Part shown: piece after piece, positions 35,313 to 44,295 of the stretch
Position numbering within the stretch: the first letter of the stretch is position 1
Layout of the letters: each line of letters opens with the position of its first letter
NCBI RefSeq assembly: GCF_014207745.1
Contig: NZ_JACHJB010000002.1
Coordinates: forward strand, 1,612,001-1,676,000
Source: Nonomuraea muscovyensis
GTDB lineage: Bacteria > Actinomycetota > Actinomycetes > Streptosporangiales > Streptosporangiaceae
Direction: 5' to 3'
Length of the DNA stretch: 64,000 nt
The notes under the pieces: model-generated
Database searches by the model: none
What the model saw: only the letters and a program-made list of their open reading frames with translations
Told to the model about the DNA's origin: nothing
Program-made: the position numbers and the translations under genes

Positions 35313-36543
35313 CCTGCGACGTCGCGGTCCGGCCGAGGAGGGTGAACGTCGCGGCGGCCAGCACGATGAGGCCCAGGATGACGGCGGCCATGGGCGTCGC
35401 GGTGCCCGACCCCACCAGGCCGACGAGCGGGGCGGAGATCGCGCCGAGCGCGAACTGCAGCACGCCGAGCAGGGCCGAGGCGCTGCCCGCCACCTGCGGC
35501 GGCTGGCCGGCCAGGGCGAGCGCTCCGGTGGCGGGCAGCACGAGCCCCTGGCCGCACATCATGACGAACAGCCCGGCGACGATGCCCGCCAGGCCGAGCC
35601 CGACGATCGCGGCGGCCAGCAGCATCGCGCCGCCGAGAAGGGCGAGCACCAGGCCGGTGAGGATGAGGCGCAGGGGCGGCACCCGGCCCGACAGGCGCCC
35701 CCCGATCTGGGCCATCACGGTCAGGCCGAAGGCGTTGAGCCCGAAGACGAGCGAGAACTGCTGGGGCGAGGCGTCGTAGACCTCCTGAACGACGAACGGC
35801 GAGCCGGAGACGTAGGCGAACACCGCGGAGAACGACAGCCCCGCGGTCAGGGCGCAGCCCATGAACGCGCGGTCGCGCAGCAGCCGGCCGAACGTGCCCG
35901 CGGTGTGCCGCAGGCCGCCGCCGTGCCGTTCGCTGGCGGGCAGCGTCTCGCGCACGCCGCCGAGCACGGACAGCATGAGCACGAGCCCGGCCAGGCTGAG
36001 CGCGACGAACACGCCCCGCCAGGAGGTGAAGGCGAGCAGCTGGGCCCCGGCGATCGGGGCGAGGATCGGCGCCAGGCCGCTGACCAGCATGAGCGTGGCG
36101 AAGATGCGGGCGATGGCGGCGCCGTCGTACAGGTCGCGCACCACGGCGCGGACGATCACCAGCGCCGCGCCCCCGAACAGGCCCTGCGTCAGCCGCAGCG
36201 CGATGAGCACCGGCACCGAGGGCGCGAACGCGCACAGCAGCGACGCCAGCGCGAACCCGGCCACGCCGACGAGCAGGGGCACCCGGCGCCCGCGCACGTC
36301 GCTGACGGGGCCGGCGATCACCTGGCCGACGGAGACGCCGATGAGGCAGGCGGTCAGGGTGAGCTGGACCTGGGCCGGGGTGCTGAGCAGCTCGCCGGTG
36401 ATGGCCGGCAGCGCCGGCAGGTACATGTCGATCGAGAGCGGGCCGATGGCCGACAGCGCCCCCAGGATGAACAGCAACAGCCGGCGGCGACGGCTCCGGC
36501 TCTCCCGTTCGACGGCGGACGGTGCGGCCTGAGCCACCGGCAT
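35305..36543 (-). CDS. Bcr/CflA-type drug efflux MFS transporter
   Basis: A 412-residue MFS protein with 12 predicted helices. SIDMYLPALPAI in helix 1 and GPVSDVRGRRVPLLVG in the helix 2-3 loop are characteristic of the Bcr/CflA (DHA1) group, which exports drugs such as bicyclomycin or chloramphenicol by proton exchange. ATG 36543 follows GAGAGGAA; the longer frame upstream is not used. It is transcribed toward the suf operon. Confidence 0.9.
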   Translation of the reverse strand: MPVAQAAPSAVERESRSRRRRLLLFILGALSAIGPLSIDMYLPALPAITGELLSTPAQVQLTLTACLIGVSVGQVIAGPVSDVRGRRVPLLVGVAGFALASLLCAFAPSVPVLIALRLTQGLFGGAALVIVRAVVRDLYDGAAIARIFATLMLVSGLAPILAPIAGAQLLAFTSWRGVFVALSLAGLVLMLSVLGGVRETLPASERHGGGLRHTAGTFGRLLRDRAFMGCALTAGLSFSAVFAYVSGSPFVVQEVYDASPQQFSLVFGLNAFGLTVMAQIGGRLSGRVPPLRLILTGLVLALLGGAMLLAAAIVGLGLAGIVAGLFVMMCGQGLVLPATGALALAGQPPQVAGSASALLGVLQFALGAISAPLVGLVGSGTATPMAAVILGLIVLAAATFTLLGRTATSQVR

Positions 36544-36636
36544 GGCGCGGTTCCTCTCCCTCGCAGGCGTGTGACCCCACGAGGGCCGAGGAATCAAACC
36601 CGAATAAAGTCTTCCTCATTCCCGATTACCGGTTTT

Positions 36637-37413
36637 TTACTGATTTTCCGTGAGCTGGATGACGGACAGGGCCGCGCCCTGCGGGTCCACGAACATCCCG
36701 AACCGGCCGGGAGGGGACTCCATCGCGTCGATGAGCACGCTGGCGCCCAGGCGGCGAGCGGCGGCCACGGTGTCGTCGAGGTCGGCGACCGCGAAGTAGA
36801 CCATCCAGTGGGACGGCGTCTCGGGCGGGTAGTTCGGCGACATCTCCATCATGCCCGCGACGCTCGCGCCGCCCGACAGCCACTCGGTGTAGGTGACGCC
36901 GTCCATCTCCTGCGGGCGCGGCGTCCAGCCGAAGACCGCCGGATAGAACCGCTCGGCGGCGGCCACGTCGCGGGTGACCAGCTCGTTCCAGCAGAGCGAG
37001 ACCGGCTCGTTGACCAGCTCGGCGCCCTTGTGCCGGCCGGCCTGCCAGACGCAGACGTGGGCGCCGTCGGGCCCGCGGAAGACGGCCATCGTGCCTTCCT
37101 CGAAGATCTGCATGGGCGGCATGACGACGGTGCCGCCGGCGTCCTCGACCCGGTCGGCGGTGGCGGCGGCGTCCTCGGTGGCAACGTAGGTGTTCCAGAC
37201 CGAGGGCATGCCCTCGGCGAAGACGGGCCCGACCCCGGCGACGTTGCGCCCCTCGTGGAAGAACTGGCCGTATCCCCCGGCCTCGGGGTCGTCGACCATC
37301 TCGGCCCGCCAGCCGAGGACCTCGCCGTAGAAGTGCACGGACGCGTCCACGTCGGTGCTCGACAGATCCACCCAGCACGGGACGCCCGGCTCGTACCCGC
37401 TGCGCAGTGACAT
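36637..37413 (-). CDS. Two-domain VOC (glyoxalase/bleomycin resistance fold) protein
   Basis: A 258-residue protein with two tandem VOC domains (from about residue 12, WVDLSSTDVDASVHFYGEVLGW, and about 140, WNELVTRDVAAAERFYPAVFGW). Such proteins include dioxygenases, glyoxalases and antibiotic-binding proteins; the sequence does not tell which. Similar actinomycete proteins are annotated as hydrolases or resistance proteins without proof. It starts with ATG 37413 after AGGAGGT. Confidence 0.88.
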   Translation of the reverse strand: MSLRSGYEPGVPCWVDLSSTDVDASVHFYGEVLGWRAEMVDDPEAGGYGQFFHEGRNVAGVGPVFAEGMPSVWNTYVATEDAAATADRVEDAGGTVVMPPMQIFEEGTMAVFRGPDGAHVCVWQAGRHKGAELVNEPVSLCWNELVTRDVAAAERFYPAVFGWTPRPQEMDGVTYTEWLSGGASVAGMMEMSPNYPPETPSHWMVYFAVADLDDTVAAARRLGASVLIDAMESPPGRFGMFVDPQGAALSVIQLTENQ

Positions 37414-37549
37414 GGTGACCTCCTGGTGCGCGAATCCCCGCCGTCAGTGAGACTGTGCCCGCCCCGGGCGGCCTCCAGGGAATGCCCCGGCAAACAGGCG
37501 CCCATATCCGGCGGGCCGGGCTGGGATCGTGGCCGTCGCGGGCAGTCCC

Positions 37550-37555
37550 TAGACT
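37550..37555 (+). promoter_or_regulatory. Likely -10 element of a leaderless transcript
   Basis: TAGACT ends 7 nt before the ATG of the ABC ATPase gene, which has no ribosome binding site. This spacing puts the transcription start at the initiation codon. Confidence 0.5.
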
Positions 37556-37562
37556 CGTGGCC

Positions 37563-38471
37563 ATGGACTCCCCAGCCGTCGAGATCATCGGCCTGGTCAA
37601 ACGCTACGGCGGCGCGACGGCCGTCGACGGCCTGTCCCTGCGTGCCGAGCGGGGGGCCGTGACCGCGGTGCTCGGCCCCAACGGCGCGGGCAAGACGTCC
37701 ACGGTCGAGATCTGCGAGGGGTTCCGCAAGGCCGACGGCGGCACGGTCCGCGTGCTGGGCGAGGCGCCCGACGATCCGGCGCTGCGGCCCCGCGTGGGCG
37801 TGATGCTGCAGTCGGGCGGCGTGCCGCCGGCGATGCGCTGCGCCGAGTGGCTGCGCCTGGTCTCCCGCTTCTACGCCCGGCCCCTCGACTCCGGGGCTCT
37901 GCTCGCCCGGCTGGGCCTGGCCGAGCACGGCCGCACACCCTACCGGCGCCTGTCGGGGGGCCAGCAGCAGCGGCTGTCGCTGGCCGCCGCCGTGGTCGGC
38001 CGGCCGGAGCTGGTCTTCCTCGACGAGCCGACGGCCGGGCTCGACCCGCAGGCCAGGCACGCCTGCTGGGACCTGGTGGCCGAGCTGCGCGGCGCGGGCG
38101 TGTCGGTGGTGCTGACCACGCACCACATGGACGAGGCCGAACGGCTGGCCGACCAGGTGGTGATCATCGACAGGGGCAAGGTGGTCGCGCAGGGCAGCCC
38201 TGCCTCGCTGACCGGGGCCGAGCGCCAGCTCCGCTTCCGCGCCCGGCCCGGCCTGGCGCTGGAGGAGCTGCTCAACGCGTTGCCGGCGGGCAGCGTCGCC
38301 AAGGAGTCACCGGCCGGCCACTACATCATCGAGGGACTGGTCGGCCCGGAGCTGCTCGCCACCGTGACCGCGTGGTGCGCCGCCGAGGGCGTCACGGCCG
38401 ACGACCTGCGCATCGAGCGGCGCACGCTGGAGGACGTCTTCCTGGAGCTGACCGGCAGGGAGCTGCGATGA
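37563..38471 (+). CDS. ABC-2 type transporter, ATP-binding protein
   Basis: A 302-residue ATPase of the DrrA-like group: Walker A GPNGAGKTS near residue 39, signature LSGGQQQRLSLA, Walker B LVFLDEPTAGLDP and H-loop TTHHMDEAE, followed by a C-terminal extension typical of exporter ATPases. It pairs with the permease encoded next, whose ATG overlaps its stop. The ABC pair between suf and ctaA is a conserved actinobacterial arrangement. No ribosome site, so probably leaderless. Confidence 0.93.
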   Translation: MDSPAVEIIGLVKRYGGATAVDGLSLRAERGAVTAVLGPNGAGKTSTVEICEGFRKADGGTVRVLGEAPDDPALRPRVGVMLQSGGVPPAMRCAEWLRLVSRFYARPLDSGALLARLGLAEHGRTPYRRLSGGQQQRLSLAAAVVGRPELVFLDEPTAGLDPQARHACWDLVAELRGAGVSVVLTTHHMDEAERLADQVVIIDRGKVVAQGSPASLTGAERQLRFRARPGLALEELLNALPAGSVAKESPAGHYIIEGLVGPELLATVTAWCAAEGVTADDLRIERRTLEDVFLELTGRELR

Positions 38472-39271
38472 CCACGCCCACCGATCCCGCCGTCCCGGCC
38501 GCCCCGCCGGCGCTGGACTTCACGCCCGCCCCGGGGGCGGCGCCGTTCGGCCGGATGGTGCTCGCCCAGGCGGGCGCGGAGGTGCGCGCGACGCTGCGCA
38601 ACGGCGAGCAACTGCTGCTCACCCTGATCGTCCCGGTGCTGCTGCTGGTCGGGTTCTCGCTGGCGCCGTTGATCGACATGGGCGGCGGGAGCCGGGTGGC
38701 GTTCCTGACACCGGGCGTGCTGGCGCTGGCGGTGATGTCCACGGCGTTCACCGGGCAGGCGATCGCGACCGGCTTCGAGCGGCGCTACGGCGTGCTGAAG
38801 CGGCTCGGCGCGACGCCGCTGTCGCGGGCGGGCCTGCTTATGGGCAAGACACTGGCCGTGGTGGCGGTCGAGCTGCTCCAGGTCGTGGTCATCGTGGCGG
38901 TGGCGCTGGCGCTCGGCTGGCGGCCGCAGGGGTCGTTCGCGGCGGCGGTCCTGCTGATCCTGCTGGGCACGGCGGCCTTCAGCGGCCTCGGCCTGCTCAT
39001 GGCGGGCACGCTGCGGGCCGAGGCGACGCTGGCGGCGGCCAACCTCGTCTACCTCGTGCTGCTGGGGGCGGGCGGGGTGATGTTCCCGCTGTCGAAGTTC
39101 CCCGGCTCGGTGCGGCCGGTGCTGGAGCTGCTGCCCATCTCGGCGCTCACCGGCGGGCTGCGCACGGTGCTGGCCGGCGGCGCGGCCCTGCCGTGGGGGG
39201 CGCTGGCGGTGCTCGCCGCGTGGGCGGCCGTGTCACTCGGCCTGGCCTCGCGGACCTTCCGCTGGGAGTGA
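38468..39271 (+). CDS. ABC-2 type transporter, permease
   Basis: A 267-residue membrane protein with about six helices of the ABC-2/DrrB type (LTLIVPVLLLVGFSL, GFERRYGVLKRLGATPLSR, GGVMFPLSKFPG). ATG 38468 overlaps the ATPase stop (ATGA). The transported substrate is unknown. Its 3' end overlaps the convergent MFS gene by 39 bp. Confidence 0.9.
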   Translation: MTTPTDPAVPAAPPALDFTPAPGAAPFGRMVLAQAGAEVRATLRNGEQLLLTLIVPVLLLVGFSLAPLIDMGGGSRVAFLTPGVLALAVMSTAFTGQAIATGFERRYGVLKRLGATPLSRAGLLMGKTLAVVAVELLQVVVIVAVALALGWRPQGSFAAAVLLILLGTAAFSGLGLLMAGTLRAEATLAAANLVYLVLLGAGGVMFPLSKFPGSVRPVLELLPISALTGGLRTVLAGGAALPWGALAVLAAWAAVSLGLASRTFRWE

Positions 39272-40459
39272 GCCCGCCGCCCCCGTCCGGGCCGCGTAGC
39301 GGTGCCGTCCGACGACGGCGACCACCGTGAGCGGCAGCGCGACGGCCGCCGCGACGCCGAACAGCAGCCCGTACGCGCCGCTCTCGGCGGCCGGGCCGCC
39401 GGCCCAGGACGACACCGCGCTGCCGACGAACAGGGCGGCGGCGAAGAAGGCCACGGCGGTGCCGCGGGCCCGGGGCGCCACGGAGGTGGCCCAGGTCTGC
39501 AGCGAGGAGTGCATGAACGACCAGCCGCCGCCGAACAGCAGCGCGGCCGCCATGACCGTGGGCAGGCTCACGTGCGCGGCGACGAGGGCGTACCCCACGC
39601 ACATCTGGGCGCCGCCGACCGCGATGAGTGCCGTGGGCGGCCACCGCTGCGTCAGCCGCTTCACCAGGCGGGTGAGCAGCCACAGGCCGATCCCGTAGAC
39701 GGCGACGGCGAGCCCGGCCACGGCGGCGCTGACGCCGTGGTGCTGCAGGGCGGGCGCCAGGAACGGCATGACGCCGAGCAGGACGGCCCCCTCGACGAAG
39801 GCCAGGGCGAAGACCAGCAGCGCCCAGCGGTCGGCCAGCACCGCGCCCACGTGCGCGCCCAGGCCGCCCATGGCGCCCCGGGGCGGCTCGGGCACCGTGC
39901 GCAGCCCCGCCGCGCAGGCCAGGGCGCAGGCGGCGGAGATCGCGAAGACCGCCCGCCAGTCGACCAGGTCGGCCAGCACCCCGCCGAGCCCGGTGGCGAC
40001 GGCGGTGCCGAGGGCGGTGGCGCCCATGAGGTCCGACAGGGCGCGCTGGCGGATCGACGGGGCGACCGTGTCGCCGACGTAGGTGAGCGAGGTGGGGATC
40101 ACCGCTCCGAAGCAGGCGCCCGCCACCACCCGCGCGGCCACCAGCGTGCCGAGCGCCGGCATCAGCGCCGAGACGACGCCCGCCACGGCGGCGCCGAGCA
40201 GGGCGCCGCGCATCACCGGCAGCCGCCCGAACCGGTCGGACAGCACCCCCCACAGCGGCTGGGTCAGCCCGTAGGCGAGGTAGTAGCCGCTGGCGGCCGC
40301 CACCGCCGCGGCCAGCGGCACCCTCAGGTCCAGGGCGATCAGGACGAGCATGGGGCCGACGGCGAAGCGGTCGAAGCTGGAGACGAACGAGGCGACGGAC
40401 AGGGCGAGCGGGGGGCGGGAGAGCGTGACGGGTGGGGCGGGGGCGGTCATGGTGTCCAT
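39233..40459 (-). CDS. MFS transporter
   Basis: A 408-residue protein with about 12 hydrophobic helices and the MFS loop GVLSDRFGRLPVMRGALLG between helices 2 and 3. Substrate unknown. Two starts are possible, ATG 40459 (MDTMTAP) and ATG 40450 (MTAP); neither has a strong ribosome site. It is divergent from the EamA gene and convergent with the ABC-2 permease gene. Confidence 0.88.
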   Translation of the reverse strand: MDTMTAPAPPVTLSRPPLALSVASFVSSFDRFAVGPMLVLIALDLRVPLAAAVAAASGYYLAYGLTQPLWGVLSDRFGRLPVMRGALLGAAVAGVVSALMPALGTLVAARVVAGACFGAVIPTSLTYVGDTVAPSIRQRALSDLMGATALGTAVATGLGGVLADLVDWRAVFAISAACALACAAGLRTVPEPPRGAMGGLGAHVGAVLADRWALLVFALAFVEGAVLLGVMPFLAPALQHHGVSAAVAGLAVAVYGIGLWLLTRLVKRLTQRWPPTALIAVGGAQMCVGYALVAAHVSLPTVMAAALLFGGGWSFMHSSLQTWATSVAPRARGTAVAFFAAALFVGSAVSSWAGGPAAESGAYGLLFGVAAAVALPLTVVAVVGRHRYAARTGAAGSLPAEGPRGQAE

Positions 40460-40591
40460 CGTCGGGGGCGCGCCGCCCCGCGTGCGGGCCACCCCCCTGA
40501 CTCGACCCCCAAATGGGGAAATGTCCGGCATGTTGACTATCCTCGGACGATCGCCCTGTTGAGTTCGTCCCGAGTTCGTCCGAGGAGTGCC

Positions 40592-41509
40592 GTGACCGCC
40601 TTCGCCCTTGACGACCCGTTCGACCGCAGGCCGGGCCTGCCGGGGCCGGGTGGTCTGCTGCGAACGGCGGCCGACTCCATCCCGCCCTCCGGTCTGGTGC
40701 TGCTGGCGATCTTCTCGGTGCAGATCGGGGCGGGGTTCGCCAAGGAGCTGTTCACGGCGTTGCCGCCGAGCGCGGTGGTGTTCCTGCGGATCGCCGCGGG
40801 CGCGCTCATCATGGCGGCGGTGGCCCGGCCCCGGCTGAAGGGCATGTCCTGGCGCGACTGGGCGGTGGGGCTGGGCTTCGGCGCGACGCTGGCGCTGATG
40901 AACCTGACCTTCTACGAGGCGCTGGCGCGGCTGCCGATGGGGGTCGCGGTGGCGATCGAGTTCCTCGGGCCGCTGGGCGTGGCGGTGGCGGCCTCGCGGC
41001 GCCGGCTCGACCTGCTGTGGGTCGCGCTGGCCGGGCTCGGCATCGCACTGCTCGCGCCCTGGGGGCAGGCGGAGACGGTGAGCTGGGCGGGCATCGGGTT
41101 CGCGCTGGTGGCGGGCGCCTGCTGGGCGGGCTACATCCTGCTGTCGGCCGCCGCCGGGCAGCGGTTCCCCGGCACGTCCGGGCTGTCGTTCGCGATGATC
41201 GCGTCGGTGGTGGTCATCGCGCCGGTGGGCGTCGCCACGGGCGGCGCGGACCTGCTCCAGCCGGAGCTGCTGCTGATCGGGATCGGAGTGGGGCTGCTGT
41301 CGTCGGTGATCCCGTACTCGCTGGAGCTGCAGGCGCTGCGGCGGATGCCCAAGCAGGTCTTCGGCATCCTGATGAGCCTGGAGCCGGCGGCGGCGGCGCT
41401 GATCGGGGTGCTGCTGCTGAACGAGATCCTGCACCTGCAGCAGTGGGCGGCGATCGGGTGCATCGTCGCCGCGAGCCTCGGCTCCACCCGCTCCTCCCGC
41501 TCCCGCTGA
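40592..41509 (+). CDS. EamA (DMT superfamily) transporter, RhtA-like
   Basis: A 305-residue protein with ten predicted helices in two EamA repeats (AGFAKELFTALPPSAVVFLRIAAGALIM and GILMSLEPAAAALIGVLLLNEILHLQQWAAIG). The sequence resembles the RhtA-type threonine/homoserine exporters, but substrate assignment is uncertain. GTG 40592 follows GAGGAG. Its stop codon forms the edge of a double-stem terminator. Confidence 0.88.
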   Translation: MTAFALDDPFDRRPGLPGPGGLLRTAADSIPPSGLVLLAIFSVQIGAGFAKELFTALPPSAVVFLRIAAGALIMAAVARPRLKGMSWRDWAVGLGFGATLALMNLTFYEALARLPMGVAVAIEFLGPLGVAVAASRRRLDLLWVALAGLGIALLAPWGQAETVSWAGIGFALVAGACWAGYILLSAAAGQRFPGTSGLSFAMIASVVVIAPVGVATGGADLLQPELLLIGIGVGLLSSVIPYSLELQALRRMPKQVFGILMSLEPAAAALIGVLLLNEILHLQQWAAIGCIVAASLGSTRSSRSR

Positions 41510-41544
41510 CCCGCGCCGCCCGCTCTTTCGCGGGCCTGGCGGGT
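41509..41544. terminator. Two-tier hairpin filling the gap between convergent genes
   Basis: ACCCGC-gcc-GCCCGC-TCTTTC-GCGGGC-ctg-GCGGGT: two 6-bp stems, perfectly nested around a 3x3 internal loop, span exactly from the EamA stop to the GntR stop and can fold on either strand. Confidence 0.8.
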
Positions 41545-42218
41545 CAGGAAGAGGCCGGGTGGGCCCAGATGCCGCGGACGTGCTGGATGTGCTGCCCCAT
41601 GATGTGGCCGACGGCGTCGGGGTCGCCGCGTTCGAGGGCGTCCAGCAGGTCCAGGTGCTCGCGCGCCGAGTCGGTCAGGGTGCGCCCCGGCAGCCGGGCC
41701 AGGCCGTACAGGCGGGCCCTGGTGCGCAGGTCCTTGACGACAGACACCAGGTGGGCGTTGCCGGACAGGGCGAGCAGTTCGAGGTGGAAGCGCAGGTCGG
41801 CGTCCACGTAGGCGAGCAGGTCGGCGCGTTCGGCGGCGGAGACGATCTCCTCGGCGACGGGCCGCAGCCGCCCGAAGTCGGCGGCGGGCTCGGCGCCGGC
41901 CAGCCGCGTGACGGTGGGCACCTCGATCAGCCGCCTGATCTCGGTCAGCTCGTCGAGGTCGCGGTCGGACAGCTCGGTGACCCGGAAGCCCTTGTTGCGC
42001 ACCGCCTCGACCAGACCCTCCTTGGCCAGGTCGAGCATGGCCTCGCGCACGGGCGTGGCCGAGACGCCGAACTGCTGGGCCAGCACCGGCGCCGAGTAGA
42101 CGACGCCGGGCCGCATCTCACCCGTGATCAGCGCGGCGCGCAGCGCCTGCGACACCTGCTCGCGCAGGCTCTGCCGCTCTCCCACGGCCGGCAGGTCGAG
42201 CCCGTGCTCGGCAGTCAT
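41544..42218 (-). CDS. GntR-family regulator (FCD type) of hydroxyproline catabolism
   Basis: A 224-residue GntR/FadR-type regulator: winged HTH at residues 18-80 (VLAQQFGVSATPVREAMLDLAKEGLV) and an all-helical FCD ligand domain with metal-type residues in DLRFHLELLALSGN. As the last gene of the hydroxyproline operon it probably senses a pathway compound and represses the operon. ATG 42218 has AAGGAA inside the end of the upstream gene. Confidence 0.9.
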   Translation of the reverse strand: MTAEHGLDLPAVGERQSLREQVSQALRAALITGEMRPGVVYSAPVLAQQFGVSATPVREAMLDLAKEGLVEAVRNKGFRVTELSDRDLDELTEIRRLIEVPTVTRLAGAEPAADFGRLRPVAEEIVSAAERADLLAYVDADLRFHLELLALSGNAHLVSVVKDLRTRARLYGLARLPGRTLTDSAREHLDLLDALERGDPDAVGHIMGQHIQHVRGIWAHPASS

Positions 42219-42222
42219 CCGC

Positions 42223-43257
42223 TCATTCCTTCCCTGCGTGCCACGCCTCGTAGGCCGTGGCCGCCACCACCAGGTCCTCCCACGCCATGCCCGTGCTCTT
42301 GAAGACGCGCGGGCCGGGGCCCGGCTCCAGGCGGCCGGAGATCAGCTCGGCGAGGTTTCCGGCGAGATGACCAGTGGTGATCGTACCGTGGCGGATCGGG
42401 ACGATCACATCACCCGCCTCGGCCAGCGCCGCCGCCCGCGCCTCCACCACCACGGTGGCGCGGGCGATCAGGGCGCCGTCGAGCTCGCGGGCGTCCGGCT
42501 CGTGGGAGCCGACGGCGACGACGGTGGCGCCGTCGCGCGGCAGGTGCCCGGGGAAGAGCGGCTCCCTGGCGGTGGTGCAGCACACGACGAGGTCGGCCCG
42601 TGCCACGGCGGCGAGCGCGGCGTCCGCCACGGGCCCGGGGCGGCCACCTGTGGTGTCCGCCGGGTTGGGCTCCGGGGTGGGCGCAGGGGTGTCCGCCGAG
42701 GTGGGCGGGCCGGCGGTGACGGCCTCGGCGTGCAGGCCGTCCGCGCGGCAGTGGGCGGCGAGGGCCTCGGCGCGTCCGCGGTCGCGGCCGACCACCGTGA
42801 CCCGCTCGATCGGGCGCACCCGCCGCAGGGCCGCGACGTGCCCCCACGCCTGCGGTCCCGAGCCGAACACCACGAGGTCGCGGGCGTCCGGCTCGGCCAG
42901 GTGGCGGACGGCGAGCGCCGAGACGGCCGGAGTGCGCACGTCGGTGAGCGCGACGCCGTCGAGGGCGGCCAGCGGTGCGAGCGTGCCGCCGTCGAGCAGC
43001 AGGTACGTCCCCTGGATGCGGGGCAGCCCGCGGGCGGGGTTGCCGGGCGTCACGGAGACGGCCTTCAGCCCGGCGTAGCCGCCGGCGGCGGCGGGCATGA
43101 GCAGGAGCTGACCGGCGGGCAGCTCGACGATCGGGCGCAGCGGCGTGTCCTCGGGGTCGAGTCCGTCCCGCAGGGCGCCCTCGAGGAGGTCCACGGCCCG
43201 CTCCACGGGCACCAGCCGCCGCACGGTGGCGGCGTCGAGGTAGGGCAGATCGGTCAT
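42223..43257 (-). CDS. Ornithine cyclodeaminase family protein, probable pyrroline-2-carboxylate reductase
   Basis: A 344-residue OCD/mu-crystallin protein with the N-terminal substrate part (PLRPIVELPAGQLLLMPAA, GLKAVSVTPGNPARGLPRIQG) and an NAD(P) Rossmann motif (VVFGSGPQAWGHVAAL). In hydroxyproline clusters, such proteins reduce delta1-pyrroline-2-carboxylate to L-proline after trans-3-hydroxyproline dehydration. Context supports that role over ornithine cyclodeamination. A Pro/Thr-rich insert of about 25 residues (TSADTPAPTPEPNPADTT) interrupts the Rossmann region. Confidence 0.82.
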   Translation of the reverse strand: MTDLPYLDAATVRRLVPVERAVDLLEGALRDGLDPEDTPLRPIVELPAGQLLLMPAAAGGYAGLKAVSVTPGNPARGLPRIQGTYLLLDGGTLAPLAALDGVALTDVRTPAVSALAVRHLAEPDARDLVVFGSGPQAWGHVAALRRVRPIERVTVVGRDRGRAEALAAHCRADGLHAEAVTAGPPTSADTPAPTPEPNPADTTGGRPGPVADAALAAVARADLVVCCTTAREPLFPGHLPRDGATVVAVGSHEPDARELDGALIARATVVVEARAAALAEAGDVIVPIRHGTITTGHLAGNLAELISGRLEPGPGPRVFKSTGMAWEDLVVAATAYEAWHAGKE

Positions 43258-43281
43258 GCCGGGTTCATCTCCATACAGGGG

Positions 43282-44295
43282 TCATCTCAGGGTGAACCCG
43301 GTGCCGAGCGGGTCGTCCGGGTCGAGTTCGAAGACGTGCCGGCCGGTGCGGTAGGCCATGCCCTCGATCTCGGGCACGACGCCCTGCGGGGTCTCGGCGA
43401 CCACCCGGGCGCGGAAGAGGCTGCCGACGACGCTCTCGTGCACGAGCGGGTCGCGGACCCCCTCGTCGTGCAGCAGGGCGAGCCGCGCGGCCGTGCCGGA
43501 GCCGCACGGGGACCGGTCGACCTCGCCGTCGGCGAACACGGTGACGTTGCGCTGGCGGACGTGGCCGTCGCCGCCGGTCAGCTCGTCGTAGAAGATCACG
43601 CCGTACACGCCGGACAGGCGGTCGTCCGCGGGGTGGCGGGTGGCGGGGTGCCCGGCGAGGTCCGCCTTGATCCGGCGGGCCGTGGCGATGAGGTCGGTCA
43701 GGTGTTCGGGCCGCACGGCCAGGCCCGCCGCGCCGGCGGGCAGGCAGGCGTAGACGGCCCCGCCGTAGGCGAGGTCCACCCGCATCCCCGCCGCGGCGAC
43801 GGAGCGGGCGAGGACGAACGACGGGACGTTGACGAACGTGACGGACCGGATGCGGCCGCCCTCGGAGCGGACCCGGGCGGTGACCCGGCCGGACGGCACG
43901 TCGAGGCGGACGTCGCTGTCGCCGTCGGGCCGGGCCTCGACCAGCCCCTCCTGGACGGCGTGCACGCCGAGCGCGATCGTGCCGTGGCCGCAGGCGGTGG
44001 AGAAGCCGTCCTTGTGCCAGAACAACGCGCCGAAGTGCGCCCCCTGCTCGCCGGGCCGGTCGCCGGGTGGGGTGTCGGGTGGGACGAGGAAGCAGCCGTA
44101 CATGTCGGCGTGGCCGCGCGGCTCGTGGCAGAGCAGCCGGCGCACCCGGTCGGCCGCGCTCCCCGGCGCGCTCGCCCGGGCGCGCCGGTCGAGCACGTCG
44201 TCGCCGGGCAGGCCGGGCGCCCCGCCGGTGACGACCCTGAACGGCTCGCCGCCCGTGTGGTAGTCGACCGTGGTGATCGCCTGCCCGCCCCTCAC
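43282..44295 (-). CDS. Proline racemase superfamily protein, second paralogue (dehydratase or epimerase)
   Basis: A 337-residue member of the proline racemase superfamily. Two catalytic cysteines are in place, Cys102 in STACGHGTIALG and Cys264 in DRSPCGSGT. Canonical trans-3-hydroxy-L-proline dehydratases have Thr at the second position, so by residues this looks like a racemase or epimerase, while the adjacent OCD-type reductase would suit a dehydratase. GTG 44295 overlaps the stop of the first paralogue (GTGA). Substrate unresolved. Confidence 0.78.
   Translation of the reverse strand: MRGGQAITTVDYHTGGEPFRVVTGGAPGLPGDDVLDRRARASAPGSAADRVRRLLCHEPRGHADMYGCFLVPPDTPPGDRPGEQGAHFGALFWHKDGFSTACGHGTIALGVHAVQEGLVEARPDGDSDVRLDVPSGRVTARVRSEGGRIRSVTFVNVPSFVLARSVAAAGMRVDLAYGGAVYACLPAGAAGLAVRPEHLTDLIATARRIKADLAGHPATRHPADDRLSGVYGVIFYDELTGGDGHVRQRNVTVFADGEVDRSPCGSGTAARLALLHDEGVRDPLVHESVVGSLFRARVVAETPQGVVPEIEGMAYRTGRHVFELDPDDPLGTGFTLR

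Noticed and set aside
41544..42218. GntR gene as regulator of the neighbouring EamA transporter
   Set aside because: A two-way terminator separates the genes and the GntR gene is co-oriented and closely packed with the hydroxyproline genes.
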